Origin: Aphanomyces cochlioides
Taxonomy: Eukaryota; Oomycota; Saprolegniomycetes; Saprolegniales; Verrucalvaceae
Direction: 5' to 3'
Assembly (NCBI GenBank): GCA_019828595.1
Contig: JAHQRK010000006.1
Location: 310,001 to 374,000 of the forward strand
DNA: 64,000 bases
This document shows, in pieces, positions 50,903 to 63,884 of this stretch. Under the pieces are notes generated by a model. That model did no database searches, was not told the origin of the DNA, and saw only the letters and a list, made by a program, of their open reading frames with translations. The translations under genes were made by a program, and so were the position numbers. Each line of letters opens with the position of its first letter. Position 1 is the stretch's first letter.

Positions 50903-51919
50903 TTAATTTTCCATGTCAATGTTTTCGTCGCCGTTTGTCTTCACTTCCATGTTGCCCTTCGTTCGTCGCAATACTATTCCCATATTAACTAACGCAAAGA
51001 TAGAGTGCCCATGTACCTCCATGCTCAATGACTGCTACAGGAGCTGCTATCACGGCTTCTCTGGACTGTGGGTATTTCAAACCCAAGATCAATCCCACAT
51101 TCATTATGTCGTAAGGAGATCGCAAGAGCATTTCACGCACTGCACCACTCGAGAAAAGAAGGTTACGGTCTTTCGTGATGCGGATTAAATTGCTCGCGTT
51201 TGAAAAGAAATATCGCCGGCTGCTAGAGTCTGCATAACAAGATCATTAAATAGATAAAGAGCAAAACTTACCTCCAAGAGCATGCATATACTTGATTTCG
51301 AAGTAAATATTCCGCTTGATCGCAGCGTCAATCTAGGTTGTGGTGTGAGCCCAAGGGACAAAAGCCAAAGATTGATATACCAAAGGTTTGCGGAGCTGGA
51401 AAGGTAGTCGACTTGACATGTCAAATGTAATAATGTCGACTTCGCCATTTTCGCAGAGAAATTGAAATACTCGTGCAGAGAGTGCTTCGACAGCGACGAC
51501 ATCGTAAGCTTGGATGATCTTGTGTGCATTCTATTCGGACATTAAACATGCAGACAGTACACATTTCCAAATTACCAACGAATGCATTGCATTCATATCT
51601 TCACATTGAATCGTGATCCGTTTGAGCTGGCGAACTGAGCCATGTGCTGTGATATCTGGTTTTCCATCTTGGATTCGAAGACCTTGGACTTGTGGTTTGA
51701 GTTTCTTGGACTGTTTGATTGTCCACGGTGTCAATTTTTCAACTGGTGGTGGGGCTGTCTTGGCATCACATTCAACGTTCAGTGCAATACCACCAATTCC
51801 TACTGCAAGCCATCACTACACGCAATTATGTTGCACATACATCGAGCTATTTCTTCCAAGAAGCTTCCTTGCGCATCTGGAGCTATCGCGCCGACCGGCA
51901 CGTTTAGATCCCAGTACAT
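50903..51919 (-). CDS. RPP30: ribonuclease P/MRP protein subunit p30
   Basis: RPP30 is a TIM-barrel protein subunit of nuclear RNase P/MRP, needed for pre-tRNA 5' maturation. The start MYWDLNVPVGAIAPDAQG (51919) matches the conserved DLNVP opening. Further exons give PQVQGLRIQDGKPDI, LKRITIQCEDMNAMHSL, then IIQAYDVVAVEALSARVFQF and DIITFDMSSRLPFQL. The region ending AAIKRNIYFEIKYMHAL is followed after an intron (about 51231-51271) by SSSRRYFFSNASNLIRIT and SPYDIMNVGLILGL. A last short exon (TKGNMEVKTNGDENIDMEN) reaches the stop at 50903; without that splice the frame would end at 50995. Introns are 38-50 bp. It is divergent from the LRRC9-like gene. Confidence 0.88.
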
Positions 51920-52278
51920 TTTGACTGGAAAAGCTGTGCCTTTGAAGTTAGCCAATCCAAATTAACATCAAGGGTTTGAGCCAATGATATATTTTTCTAA
52001 TAATATTAGCAATTATAGCCAATAAGATCGATTTAAATGAGTTTATAGCCAATAAAATAATTTAACAATATTATTCAATTTTGAATTTTCTATTTTAGCC
52101 AATCAAATATTCTAAAATGAATTTTGTAGCTTCTATGTGCTTTTGTGCCATTATCTTTTCTTCAACGTGAAACGGCAGCACCTCCAAGACAGGGCAGACG
52201 AAACGACTCGGAACCGACGGATCAAGAGGGCTTGCGCACTGTGTACGAGGCAGTGCATGGGGTGTCGTGACGAGATAG
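51920..52278. promoter_or_regulatory. divergent promoter region RPP30/LRRC9-like
   Basis: This 359-bp gap lies between start codons on opposite strands. Its left part has three AT-rich near-repeats containing TAGCCAAT(A/C)A (about 52012, 52046 and 52097), a CCAAT-type pentamer in direct orientation. These may be CCAAT-box elements; the function is inferred. Confidence 0.45.
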
Positions 52279-55200
52279 ATGTCAAACACTGTCAATGATC
52301 ATCTTCCAGAAAAAGAGATTGTGGAGCAACCTACAAACGATCCTGTCGATTTATCCCCTGAACTTGACATCGAGGAGGACGACGCGAACGAAAGACTTGA
52401 ATGGTACAACTCGAATCCAGACTTGGAAGAATGTTGCACGGCAAATGGTCTTACAAGGAAACAATTTCTGCGACGATGTGATCGGATCACATCCCTGGAG
52501 ATGTTTCTGGGATTCTGGCCGACGATGCAATCAGTTCGCTTCTTTGGGCTCCTTCAACATTTGTCCATTGTAAAGCACCCCACAATTACAACGATTGAAG
52601 GCATTAATGCTTGCCCTTTCCTTGAAACTCTTCACATCACGGAATGCAGCTTGATGCGGGTTCAAAATCTTGACAAGTGCACCAAACTCACACAATTGAA
52701 TCTTAGTTCGAATCGTTTGGAAAAGATCGAGGGACTCTCTTCCCTGAGCGCTCTTGAAATTCTCTGGCTCAATGATAACCAAATTAGTGTGATGGAAGGT
52801 CTTTCTAGCTGTGTGCATTTGAAGCAACTTTGGCTCGCGAAGAATGCAATCGAAACGCTAGATAGCTCCTTAGATCATAGCCAAGAACTCCAAGATATTA
52901 ACCTCGCAGCTAACAGACTTAACTCGTTCCAAACGCTGGGAAATCTACACAAACTCCCTCTGCTCCGATCACTGAGCCTCAGCGACCCTCATTTTGGAGA
53001 CAACCCTGTTTGTCGCCTGTGCAACTACCAAACGTATTTATTGTGCCGATTTCCAACATTATCCTACCTCGATACAATTGAATTGAGCTCTTCCAACAAA
53101 CAAGTTGCCGATACAACCCTCACGAAGAAACGCATGTATTATAACATGCGTATCAAAACGATCAAGCGCCACGCAAGTGACTGGATTCGTTCTGCACGTA
53201 CGTGCTACACTGACCACATCAACTACGCCAATTTTAATCTCAATGCGCTCATGCGAGAGCTAAGTGATCTGGAGAAAGAGTTACATGCCGACAAGACATC
53301 TCCATTTCCACAGTACGCATCTGGCGCCCTTGCAACAAAACGAGATCGTATCCATGCCAACATTCAACAGAAAATGCGTAGTGTGCACGCAATGACCACC
53401 TCATTTGAAGCTCTTGTGTCTCGGGTGGCACTCTTGAGCGAAAAGACGATACAGCGATTGATGCTCGAGCTGCACACAGGTGGCAATATTCGCCTTGAAG
53501 ATGGCAAGCCGTCAGATGTGTGGTATGTGAGCTGCGTGGATTTAGTTAAGTCAAGGTCATTTGTCCATGACATGCAACTCTTTGGTGTGGCTGAACTCAA
53601 AGTAAATCGAGTGACACGAATCAATCACCGATATTTACGAAATCGGTTCCAAGAGCGCATGGAGGAAATTGTCGATGGCCCAGAAGAGCAAGTAAAAGAT
53701 AATGTCTCCAAACGAGGAATTACCGTCAAAGATACACAAGAAGACAGGTCGAATATAGTTGCTCGGGAAGACATTGCGTTTGAGAATGGCCTCGAGTATT
53801 TGTTTTATATGCAACCTCCAATTCTTGATCATATGTCGGCAGCTCAAAGTGAACAAGATTTCGCCATTCAAGCCGGTTTACGTCCATTGCACGAGTATGT
53901 CGGTGTTGCAGATTCAGGAATAAAGCTCACGAACTCCCTTGCAGCTCTTGACTTGCCTAGACTTGCTACGTCGCTCCATGTTAAAGGGCACGATCGCATT
54001 GACCCAGTTGAAATTACCAAGCTCGACCAATTTGGATGGGACAGACCACCAGAGCTTTCGCTAGCTATGCGTAGCTCCTTTCGAAAGCTGTTGGCAGGAG
54101 AATGGCGGCTTCCAAATGGCCATGTCTTGATTGCAAAAGTGTTCCTAGGTCATGTGAGGCAGGTGGACTCTGTGCCTTGTGCGAAGGATCATATGGACGG
54201 TATTCAGTGCATTCAAGTCGCAAAACTTTCAGATCCCAAGCAGAGATGCTACTACTTACTCGACGAAGCTCTTATTCTGCCTGAGTATTTGGTGGAATAC
54301 GAATACATTCTAGAGGATGCAATTAAACAGCCTGTCACAGTCTCACCACGCCGTGCAAATAACTCTTCAGATGAAGCATTGGCTGATATGGCAGAAGCAT
54401 TTGCAATCACGGAGGGATTTCAAGCAAAGTACAAACTAACGTTTGCTGAACCTCTCCTGGACCAACATTTGCTTGAGGAGACAACCAAAGCTTTAATACA
54501 AATGGAACCTACAATTCCCCGACGGCAAACTATGGGCATGAGCCAAGCGATTACTCCTGCCTTCATCTTGGACAGCAGTCGACAAAAGGAGCTATCAAAC
54601 ATTTGCGAACTCAATTTGACAAGTTGTGGCCTCAAAAGCCTTCAAGGATTTGAAAATTGCAACTTGACCCATCTTGAAACTCTCATCTTAAGCTTCAACG
54701 AACTCCGTCGAATTGAATGCTTGGACGGCTTGAAATCTCTGAAGTTTCTTGACTTTGGATACAACATTCTCCGAAGTTTGGACAATGTGAGCAATTTGGT
54801 GCAATTGAAGACTCTGCTGCTTAACAATAATTTGCTTTACAGATTTGAAGATGTGCGCAGCTTAAGTCACTTTCAAGTACACACACTTGATATGCGCAAC
54901 AATGCGATTTGTGATGCAAAACGGTGAGAATATTTTTACGCGTTCGTCTAAAACTGGCTAAAATTGTCAAATAGATACCGTTTACATGTGATTCAGAAGT
55001 TACCACAACTAATGACCTTGGATATGGGTGCTGTTACCCAAATCGAAGCGCAAGCTGCTCGAGAGCTGTGCTTAGAACTAACCCCTCTTAAGATATGGGC
55101 ATGTTCAAGAGGAAAACACCTCTATAATCACAGCTCAGCGTTGGAAATATACCAGACCCAATATCTAAAGCGCAAACCACGCGAGATGGTCGCGGAAGGG

Positions 55201-57407
55201 ACAAGTTTCGATGAAGACAAATCCTGGTGGAAGGATGTGGATGAGTTACACGTGAATCACGAATTGTTGACAAAGTTGACCCACTTGGATAAACTCACAA
55301 ATCTACGGATTGCGTCTTTTTCAGATAATGATATCACATACATTGATGGCCTGAGTCAATGTGCACACCTCGAAGAGTTGATTATGGTGCATATCAATTT
55401 CGAACATTTGACAAATTCTACTTTTAGGAAAACAACCAAATCATGTCGATCGAGAATCTGGAATCACTTGTCAATCTGAAAGTTCTCGACTTGAGCAAAA
55501 ACAAATTGACAAGTATGAAAAATTTGGATGCGTTAGTGAATTTGAAGCAGGTATTCATTGTTTTTAATTAACCTATTAAGTTGAATTGTAGCTTTCAGTT
55601 GAAGACAACGAGATAACATCACTCCAGGGTCTCTCACACTTGGTGCGTCTTATGGAACTTTATGTTGGCAATAACAGGATATCCTACTTGAAGGAAATTC
55701 AGGTAAGATTAAACCTTACTAATTGGGTAACGTAAGAGATCTAGCACTTAAAGACATTACCAAAGCTAATAATTGTCGACTTTGCAGGAAATGGTTTTTG
55801 TTCAGAACCTGAATATCAACTCTACACAATTTATCATTTGCGACGCGTCAAAGTTCTTGACGGTTCAAGCATTACAGCCGAACTCCAAAACGAAGCCAAG
55901 CAAGCATATAGCGGCAAACTCACGACTGACTTTTTGGTTGAAAAGATTGGCCATGCATTCAATCGAATTCAGGAGATGGAATTATCAAGTTGTCGAATTC
56001 GTGAAATTGGATCATTACACGGGTATGTAGTATTGATTTGCGAAGAAATTGATGACAAAGATAGTGACGTGTTCGTGAATTTGCGTGATCTTAACCTGGA
56101 AAACAACTTGATCTCTGATATATCTGGCCTCGAAAAATTGCCTAAATTACGATCCTTGAATTTGAGTAGCAATAAAATCGACCGGTTGACCAGCGCTGGA
56201 CCTGGAACTGGGATTTTAGCTTGTCCAAAACTTGAAGTTCTACAGCTTGCTAGGAACTTAATCGCTGATATGGCAAATCTCTCGCTTCAGCATGTGCCTG
56301 AGTTGAAGGTATATAATCGTGAACCTTGAGCTGTCATCTCTGACATTATTTAGATTCTCAACTTGGAGGCCAATGATATAACTAATATAGCGGGACTGGC
56401 AGCTTTGCGTGAGCTGAAAGAGCTTTACCTTAGCAAAAACAAGGTCCGCCAATTTGATCCACAACCTGGGGTCCACATGTCCAACCTTGTACTTTTAAAA
56501 CTGGACGACAACAGCCTTCGAACGCTCATGAACTTCCTGCCTCTTCAACGGTTGCAGGTAAATTAAACCGAAGTGGTCATCTCAATATCCAGTCAGGTCC
56601 TTGATCTTTCGAACAATCGACTCGCAGATATGGAGGAAGTAGAGCGATTGCATCACCTTCTCCCAATTCTCCAAGAAATGTCTCTTCTAAACAACCCATT
56701 ATGTAAACGTCATCTCGCTCGCTCGACAGTTATCTTTCGCTTCCCCAATTTGAAAACACTTGACGGGCGAGATATAACACTTGAAGAGCGAGAGCGCGTC
56801 GATGTCCTGTTCATGCATGATAGAAGCTTACCCAACCCAACATTGCCACCAAGCATTCAAGGTAACTTGCCCATTCTAACGATCTCATGCATTACCTAGC
56901 CTCCCCCATGGCAAATTCAAACAAAGCTAGTGTCAAGTTGACTGCTATGAGTTTTGATGCACTTGCTGCAAACCAGCGTCGCAAGTCGCAGAACAATAAC
57001 GGCGTGACATTACTTCCCCAAGTTCCACAGCAGCAGATGCCGCCGCAAGGACCAGGGTCCACAAGGGATGAGAAAGACAAGGATAGAAGGAAAAATCCTG
57101 CTCTGCCTGATACGCTTCTTTCGAGTAAGTCCATTTTATGGTCATCTCATGACTTCGCGATAGATCATCCTATGAACTCAGGACTTTCCAATATGCTCAC
57201 TACTAGTTTTGCTTCATTTAGTCAGACCAAAGGCATGAGCCGACCTGGTATTCACGTCCTATTTCCACATTGCCTCACTGACAGTGGCTAGGCGATGCCA
57301 TGTACAGTTCCAATTCCATAGTCCCACCAAAGCCGACCTACTTGGCCCAGCCCACTGGCCATGTCTTAACAAACCGAAGTAGCAGGAATCACGGTCCTCT
57401 AAAATGA
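52279..57407 (+). CDS. LRRC9: LRRC9-like leucine-rich repeat protein
   Basis: This is a very large leucine-rich-repeat protein resembling animal LRRC9, associated with ciliated lineages. Exon 1 (52279-54923) encodes about 880 aa: an acidic start, LRRs such as LTQLNLSSNRLEKIEGLSSL and LEILWLNDNQISVMEGL, then the diagnostic DPHFGDNPVCRLCNYQTYLL. A helical middle with YNMRIKTIKRHASDWI follows, then a second LRR block (LETLILSFNELRRIE). Exon 2 begins at 54975. The second half has many 38-48 bp introns; for example EELIM joins ENNQIMSIENLESL after 55387-55428. It carries VLDLSKNKLTSM, ELYVGNNRISYL and LRSLNLSSNKIDRL. The last exon ends at 57407 in SSRNHGPLK. Several internal borders are approximate. 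Confidence 0.85.
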
Positions 57408-57868
57408 ATTATTTTCGGTAATTTCTCTTCAACGAGGATGAAGAATGGACACATGCAATGTACATTGGTCTTTTTCCTTGACATTTAGCAAGCAAATCCA
57501 TTAGGTATATATATTAAGGGGCTGAAATACGATAGTTGATATCGACTTCCGAGGAAATATGCTTCGGAATGTGAGCTGGGAGAATGTCATGCTGAAAGCC
57601 TTCACCCCCACACTAATTCAGAGAGATTCGTCCTCCTCCCCAAAAGAATATCTCTGGGATCTAAAGCTTCCAAGGCACAAAAAAAATTCCCTTTTCGATT
57701 AAACAAATGCTGAATTGATTTTGCTGAAAGGCTTCCTTGATGGAATTGTTGGTATTTTTCCGAGGGAGTGTTTTGGGGTTGAAGGGGTTTATGTTTTCCC
57801 CAGTGATTTGGGGGTGTAGGGTTTACAGTGCGTACCATGTAGTCGATGTTTGGATTGGACGAAACCTG
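57408..57868. other. intergenic region with leader of the pogo-derived gene
   Basis: The right half (57737-57868) is duplicated in inverted form at about 27880-28010, including GGGGGTGTAGGGTTT. It is therefore probably part of the original transposon, near its terminal repeat. No other gene was seen. Confidence 0.5.
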
Positions 57869-59454
57869 ATGGAACAAGTCAATGACGAAGCCAGCGCAAC
57901 AGTTGAAGGCACGACACAACATGAGAAATCCAAATCACACAAACGTCCACGCCGTGAAACAAGTCTCGTCGAGAAACTACAGCTGATTCACCGTGCGGAT
58001 TCTGGTAGTATAAGCCAGAGAAAGCTCGCCAAGGATTTTAACATTGGTCTGGGTACAGTCAATAACATTCTCAAAAAGAAAGCGGCGACACTTTTGGAAG
58101 CGCATGAAGGACAACGACCTGCAAGCACGCGAAAGAAGCCCCGTCATGCTCTTGTCGATCAACTCGTCTTTGACTGGATGAAAAGCGTCAAAGGACCTTT
58201 AAATGGTAACATGGTCAAGGACAAGGCTCTAGAGCTGGCGAAGAGGTTGCCATCCGCCGAGCAATTCAAAGCGTCAAACGGGTGGCTAGAATCTTTTTGC
58301 AAGCGCCACTCTATCTCATTTCGAAAAATGCGCAAAGAATCGTCTGTCCCAACGCCCGCTCCTCTTGATCTTATTAATGACAACGGTTTGTTGATGCAAA
58401 GACGCTAACACACTCATAAAAGTTAGGTTTCGAAGAATGGACTCAATGGTTTGCCTCAATGAGCAGCGTCCTAAGTCTCTACGCCCCCAATGACATATAC
58501 AGCTGCAGTGAGACCCAACTTCTTTATCAAACTCTTCCAGACACAGCCGCACGTCTCTTGCGAGAATTAAAGACGCATAATCTCTCTCTCCATGAAGAAA
58601 CCGAAGTTGCGACGCTTCTTCTCTGCTGCAATATGTCTGGCACGGACAAATTGCCGCCATTAATCATTGGAAGCGATCAAAACTCTATTTTGCCAGACGA
58701 ACTTGGCTTCAAAAAAGCTCCACAAGCTTGGATGACAGCTGACATTTTTCACGAATGGCTCCTAGCTTTTGATAGCTCAGTGAAGCGAAAAGTCCTCTTG
58801 ATTCTCCCAACAACACCGTGCCACTCCTCCGATCTCGACCTCGAATACGTCTCTCTTCGTGTCTGCCCGTCATATTTACCGTCTCAAATGAGTCCTCTCC
58901 TCCACGGCGTCATTGGTCAATTCAAAGAAGCTTACAGATGCCTTCTCCTCCGACACGTTCTCACCATCGCCCATCTTAAGAAAGGCTTGGCTCAGGAGAC
59001 AACTGTCGATAGCTTACAATTACATGCCTGGGTTGTTTCTGCATGGGCTACGGTATCTCCAAGCCACTGCCAGGCTAGCTTTGGACGCCAACCAACCCCC
59101 GTGACATCAGCTAGTGAGCTCACTTCACTCCTTGCGCTCTATCATGTTTTGTTTCCTGTCTCTGATCCAACGCTCATGCTCGCGACTGCTGATTATGTTA
59201 GCTTTGACGACCATTTACCAACACAACTCATGTTCACCGAAGACTTTTTGACCCGTGAAGAACCTTCGCAAGCACCGACAACACAACTCACTGACGCAAA
59301 AGTCTACGACATTCTGGACGAATTGCGCGAGTATGCCATGGCAAAAGAACCCAGCCTTGTTGCCAGCATTAGCCAAGCTAAAATGGTTTTGGAGCAACGA
59401 ACAACTGAAGGCTTGATTCAGTCCATTGGTCTTCAGCCTTATGCTTGGGAATGA
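57869..59454 (+). CDS. pogo/Tigger-derived protein, catalytic acids substituted
   Basis: This gene of 514 aa derives from a pogo-type transposase. Exons are 57869-58385 and 58427-59454, joined across a 41-bp intron that restores LINDNGFEEWTQWF. The N-terminus has a psq helix-turn-helix (SLVEKLQLIHRADSGSISQR ... GLGTVNNILKKK) and a CENP-B/Tc5 domain (ALVDQLVFDWMKSVKG ... NGWLESFCKRHSISFR). The second half is a DDE_1 fold: YSCSETQLLYQTLP, LLCCNMSGTDKLPPLIIG, FHEWLLAFD, RKVLLILPTTPCHSS and SPLLHGVIGQFKEAYR. At the usual acid positions (DET, LLxDN, PLDxGV) it has SET, LILPT and PLLHGV. The frame is open and conserved, so it may be a domesticated DNA-binding protein, or an inactive element retained by chance. 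Confidence 0.8.
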
Positions 59455-59802
59455 AAGACTTCCCAGAATCATTTATGAAAAATCAACGACCGCATTACTG
59501 CTTCATCTGAATTTGCCTGTATTGAACTTCAATTTTACAAGTTACAAGCAGCGTCTTTTCTTTGGAACTCGTCTTCAGTGGCATCTAATAAAGTCGAATG
59601 CAAAAAATCTTGCACACTTCTTGGAACTTCTGTGACTCGATGAACTGACTAATACCAAGATGATGACATTTTACTTAAAGTTGCTTACTAATTTGTTGGC
59701 ACTCTTCAGTCGCTGCTCTCTTGGTGACAAAACATGATGGTTCATAGAAGCTTGTGTTGGCCGTATAATATCGGAAGGAAGCCTTCGAGAGGTGCGTGGG
59801 GT
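59455..59802. other. spacer between convergent genes
   Basis: This 348-bp spacer separates the pogo-derived gene and the EF-hand/WD gene, whose 3' ends face each other. No clear feature was seen. Confidence 0.35.
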
Positions 59803-62800
59803 CTACATCATGCGATTATCGAATATTGTGTGAAAACTACACACATCAACGGGTTTTGCCACGCCTGGTTTTAAAGGCTGAATTGTTGGCTGTGGTAATT
59901 GATGCAAAGATGCAGTCTTTATTTCTTGAATTTTTCTGCGTACGTGTGATGACGAGGCATGCAAAGAGTTTCACTCACGGTAATTCAGTCAAGATGTCGT
60001 GTCCGAAAATACCAACTTTGTCTCCCAATATAGTCCACATTGCCAAAACTCCGTCTCGGCTGGCAGAAAGCAACTGTGCCATGAAAACATATCAGTGGAT
60101 GATGACTACCAAATACCTTATCCTTTGCAAAGGCTAAGAATACGACGTCAGCATTATGGGCATTCCAGTTACTAAGCAATATGGCCGGCTCATATTTACT
60201 AGCAATTCCCATGGATTTTTTTAGGTCGCTCTTGGCTGTATCGAACGAATTGTGGACTTTGGCAAGATCCCAGAGCTAATGATAGGATTGTTCATGCTGG
60301 TGAGCAAACTAGTCAATTACATGAACTTGTCCTGCTGCGTCCCCAACGGCAAGAACTGAATCTTCCACACCGTCGATCGACTGAAGTGACAAGCTTGTAA
60401 TTGCATAGTTTGATTCTGACGGCGAGAAAATGCTATGCTTGATGCGGAATGTCTATTTGACCATTCATATTGCAACCCAGATCTAATGTTGAAAACATGA
60501 AGATTACCTCAGCACACCAAAAATCAATGCGGCCGCGAACGCTTCCAGTAATAAAGCTCCCATATGATGGAAAATTGATCATGCATTCCTACACAGCGTC
60601 AAAAATGAAATACTACTGTTGACTCCACCACAAAATTCGACACGGAAAGTATTGGCGGTGCATTTTCTCTGTCAGAAAATTTATCCAATTCATTTTGCGC
60701 CTCTGTGAGAATTAAATTATGTCGAATTGCTCCTAGCACAACAGCTGATGTCATTTAACTTCTTAAAACCTACGCAAGGAAAACGACCAGATAAAAATAT
60801 CTCCATCAACACTGGCGGATACTACAACTGCCAATGCAGCAAGAAAACACATTGCAACTACGTCATCCCCATGTATCTGACAACAGATGTTTAAATTGGA
60901 AAAGAGAAAACGGCATTACGTGAATTGATTCACCAAATACTTCATGTGGGTAAATATCGAGCGATTTAGTGTCTTTGTACTTAACCAACTGACGATCCCA
61001 ACCGCTAACGATGATATATCTACACACTTATTAATTTTACTTTGTCACAAAATATTTACCGGTCTTGGTTGAGTGATTTCGCCGTCAAGGATGGTACAAC
61101 GTAAACTATTGCAGATATTTCAAGGCTTCCTGGTATTGAACGATGCAGCCTCTGCTCATAATTGTTATTGCACTCGGTCACATTTCTTTACTGAGAGAAG
61201 CTGTCCATTGCTGCCATTCCAAATATTTACTGTCCCATCCACAGCCCCGCTCATTACACGTTTGCCATTTGGATCATATGCTAGTACTGTGATCTAAGTC
61301 GCAGATATTCAGAAATTAATTTTTTTGTTAAGTACACCTGCTCTGTGCCATGAGCTCGAGGTATTCGCATGACAAGTTCGCCTGTGCATCCATCCCAAGT
61401 ATGAATCGCAGAATTGACATCTCCAGTGGCGACCTAGCCATAAGGTTCATTTAATATTTTTCAAGATCTGCCGGATTATTTACTTGATGAAGCGCTGAAG
61501 TGTAAGTTGCACAAGTGATGGAGCAATCATGACTTGTACGGGTATTGCTCTGAAGAACGTCGTGAATTGGCCATACACGTAGCCTTGTCGTTGATGAAAC
61601 AAGCTGCTGAAGGCGAGCATCCCAAAAAATGCGGCCAATATGATTATCTGGAAAATGTAGCGTTGGGTCCAATATGGTTTGCATGCACTGATATGTGTAG
61701 CAATCCCAAACTTTAAAAACTTTGTCCAGTGATAACGTGAACAATTTGTAAGACCGCTCGTCCATCGCCATCTAAATTGGATATTAATTCCAGATCAACT
61801 TCAAAATCCACCTGATGCACTGGACTAGCGTGACCTTTCAGTGATGCCAAGACGTCCATTTGATCTGGATTCCACAAGAAAACATTACGAGCACCGCTGC
61901 TCGCCATTAAATTCAATTGTGGCGCGTAGTAAAAAGTATATACACTGGTTCGATGACGATCAAACTGGCGCTGAACAACTCCCGTGGACAAATTTGTGAA
62001 TTTTATCGTGCTGTCCATAGACGACGTAATCAAGTAACGGTACGCTGCTAAGTAGGCAACCTTGAGGAAACCATCAAACCGTATAATTCGAAATAACCTC
62101 TACCTGTGTGATCCAATCCTCATGGACACGATATCGCTTGGGCGGCGCGCTCAGCTCAACATTGCCACCTCTTTGCTGTATTTTCATCTTGTGAATGTTG
62201 AGATATCCGCCCATATCTCCAAACGCCAGCATGTGTCTAAGTGATTGCCACCGTCAGAACGTCAAGTTCGCACTTAAATTTTACTCTCCATCGGCATTTC
62301 GAAAGGAAGTCATACCAACAGCCGCAAATGGCAAAGGAGAAATTGATTCAACGACCTGCATAGTGCTCAAACGTACAATTTCAAGTGAGTGGTCAACTGT
62401 GCCAACAGCAACGAAATCGGTCATGGACAGAGCTATCATATTTGTGACCCAAGCTGTGGGTGACCGAGGCGCGAGCGTATCCAGAACTGTTAACGACGTT
62501 GGTTCCCATAAACTAATAGTTCCGTTCTGAGCGCACGTGACATAAAGCCACGTTGGCGGTTTAAGACGCTCAAGCGGACCATACATCGCCAGGATGTGAA
62601 CAAGGAGGCCTCTTCGAATGCCAATGGAAGCATCTCGTCCACTGTATCCTACGTGTAATCGTAAAGCTCTAGACATAAACTGAAGTGGCTACTCACCATC
62701 GTTTGGCTGCAACGTCGTTGCATGTGTATCCCGATAAAGGTTAATATGGCGTTGGTCAAACATGAGGAAGAAATCACACCATTCATCCCATGTGACTGTT

Positions 62801-63165
62801 CCATCTGAGTTAGCGTCAATGCGATGAAAGATGCGAGCAATTTGCGTCTCAGGAATGGTAGATGGACCGAGAACTTTTTTCAGCACTTTAGTAAATTGAG
62901 CCAGGGACAATTGAGGCTGTTCATGCTGCTCAAATGATTCGTTTGTGCCGTCACCTTGCTGCTGGCAGAAATAATGTTGCAATTCGATCACATGGCTTGG
63001 ATGCAAGAGCGCACTCAAGTGGAAGTCGGCGATGCCTGACATGGGCATTTTGAAACTGTCAGTTACGTTGAAAGTTTCGTCATCAGTTTCATGTTTCCCA
63101 CTGGACTTCCTCGAAGCACAGACATAAACTTGGCCAGGGACCATTTCAAATGGACTCTGCGCCAA
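59803..63165 (-). CDS. EF-hand and WD-repeat protein (WDR49/WDR64-like)
   Basis: This long multi-exon gene has a calcium-binding EF-hand near the start (FHRIDANSDGTVTWDEWCDF, residues about 115-135) and a C-terminal array of WD40 repeats. The first exon runs 63165 to about 62694. Repeat blocks include WLYVTCAQNGTISLWEP (about 62550), NLMASSGARNVFLWNPDQ (about 61900), KLFTLSLDKVFKVWDCYTYQ (about 61740), GDVNSAIHTWDGCTGEL (about 61410), KRVMSGAVDGTVNIWN (about 61240) and LLSASRDGVLAMWTI (about 60075). EF-hand plus WD repeats matches WDR49/WDR64/EFCAB8, often expressed in ciliated cells. The stop at 59803-59805 is the best candidate, and several introns are unresolved. A segment (60250-60550) has a truncated inverted copy at 27060-27350. 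Confidence 0.75.
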
Positions 63166-63302
63166 TGCTCCGCCTACGCTTCGAGCTATGGAAGCTAATG
63201 CAAATGTGGAGCTCGAGCGATTTACAACAAAAACAGCAAAAGCTCATCACAAAGCCTATATACCGTGCAGCTTCATTTTGTGCTCCGTCGCCACAATCTG
63301 AA

Positions 63303-63755
63303 ATGCCTGCCGTAGCTGCTGTTGTAACTACATTGCTCGATCACAAAGAAGAGCCAAGCCCTGAAGAAACTCGTGCACCAAAGAAAACTCCACAGAAAGT
63401 TACACTTGATCATCTCATGGCTTTCAAAGAAAAACACGAAAAAATTCCATTCGTCTTGGTAAGTTTCAACTTCTTCCTCCACTGGCTAAAAAGAATTTGT
63501 AGGCGTGGAGTGTTGTATATCAGCATCTTATCCTCGGTAGTTCATCAAAATCCCTTGCGCAGCTTAATAAAATCAACACCCAAGAGAAACTCGAAGAGGA
63601 ATTGGTTTGTGATCTACTTTCGTTGTATTTTCTTAACATTTTTCTAGACGAATGCCGGGGTCATGAAAAACGATATGGTAGATATTGAAGGGCTGATTGT
63701 TCAACTCAATCTCCGCGGTGATCAGCCCAAGAAACGGCGACCGTCCATGATATAA
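63303..63755 (+). CDS. small conserved-looking protein of unknown function
   Basis: Three exons are seen: 63303-63459, 63503 to about 63602 and about 63648-63755, with introns of 43-46 bp (GTAAGTTTC...TTGTAG and GTTTGTGATC...TTCTAG). The product of about 120 aa has an acidic/basic N-terminal part (HKEEPSPEETRAPKKTPQ), then VTLDHLMAFKEKHEKIPFVL and helical LAQLNKINTQEKLEEELTN, ending in KKRRPSMI. The frame is open further upstream to an ATG at 63150, but that would overlap the start of the divergent EF-hand/WD gene, so 63303 is preferred. No family was recognised. Confidence 0.5.
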
Positions 63756-63884
63756 TATTTCCGCTACTCCGAAGCATGTTTGTTGTCATAATGTCCCAAA
63801 CATTGAATCAAATTAGTCGATAATTGTTTCAATATTCAGCTCCAAAATCTACTTAGTTTAGTGAAGCATTTACAACCTTTAATT

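Noticed and set aside
58386..58426. Stop between the DNA-binding and DDE halves of the pogo-derived gene
   Set aside because: A 41-bp intron joins both halves in frame, and the same intron is retained in the truncated copy at 27.5 kb.
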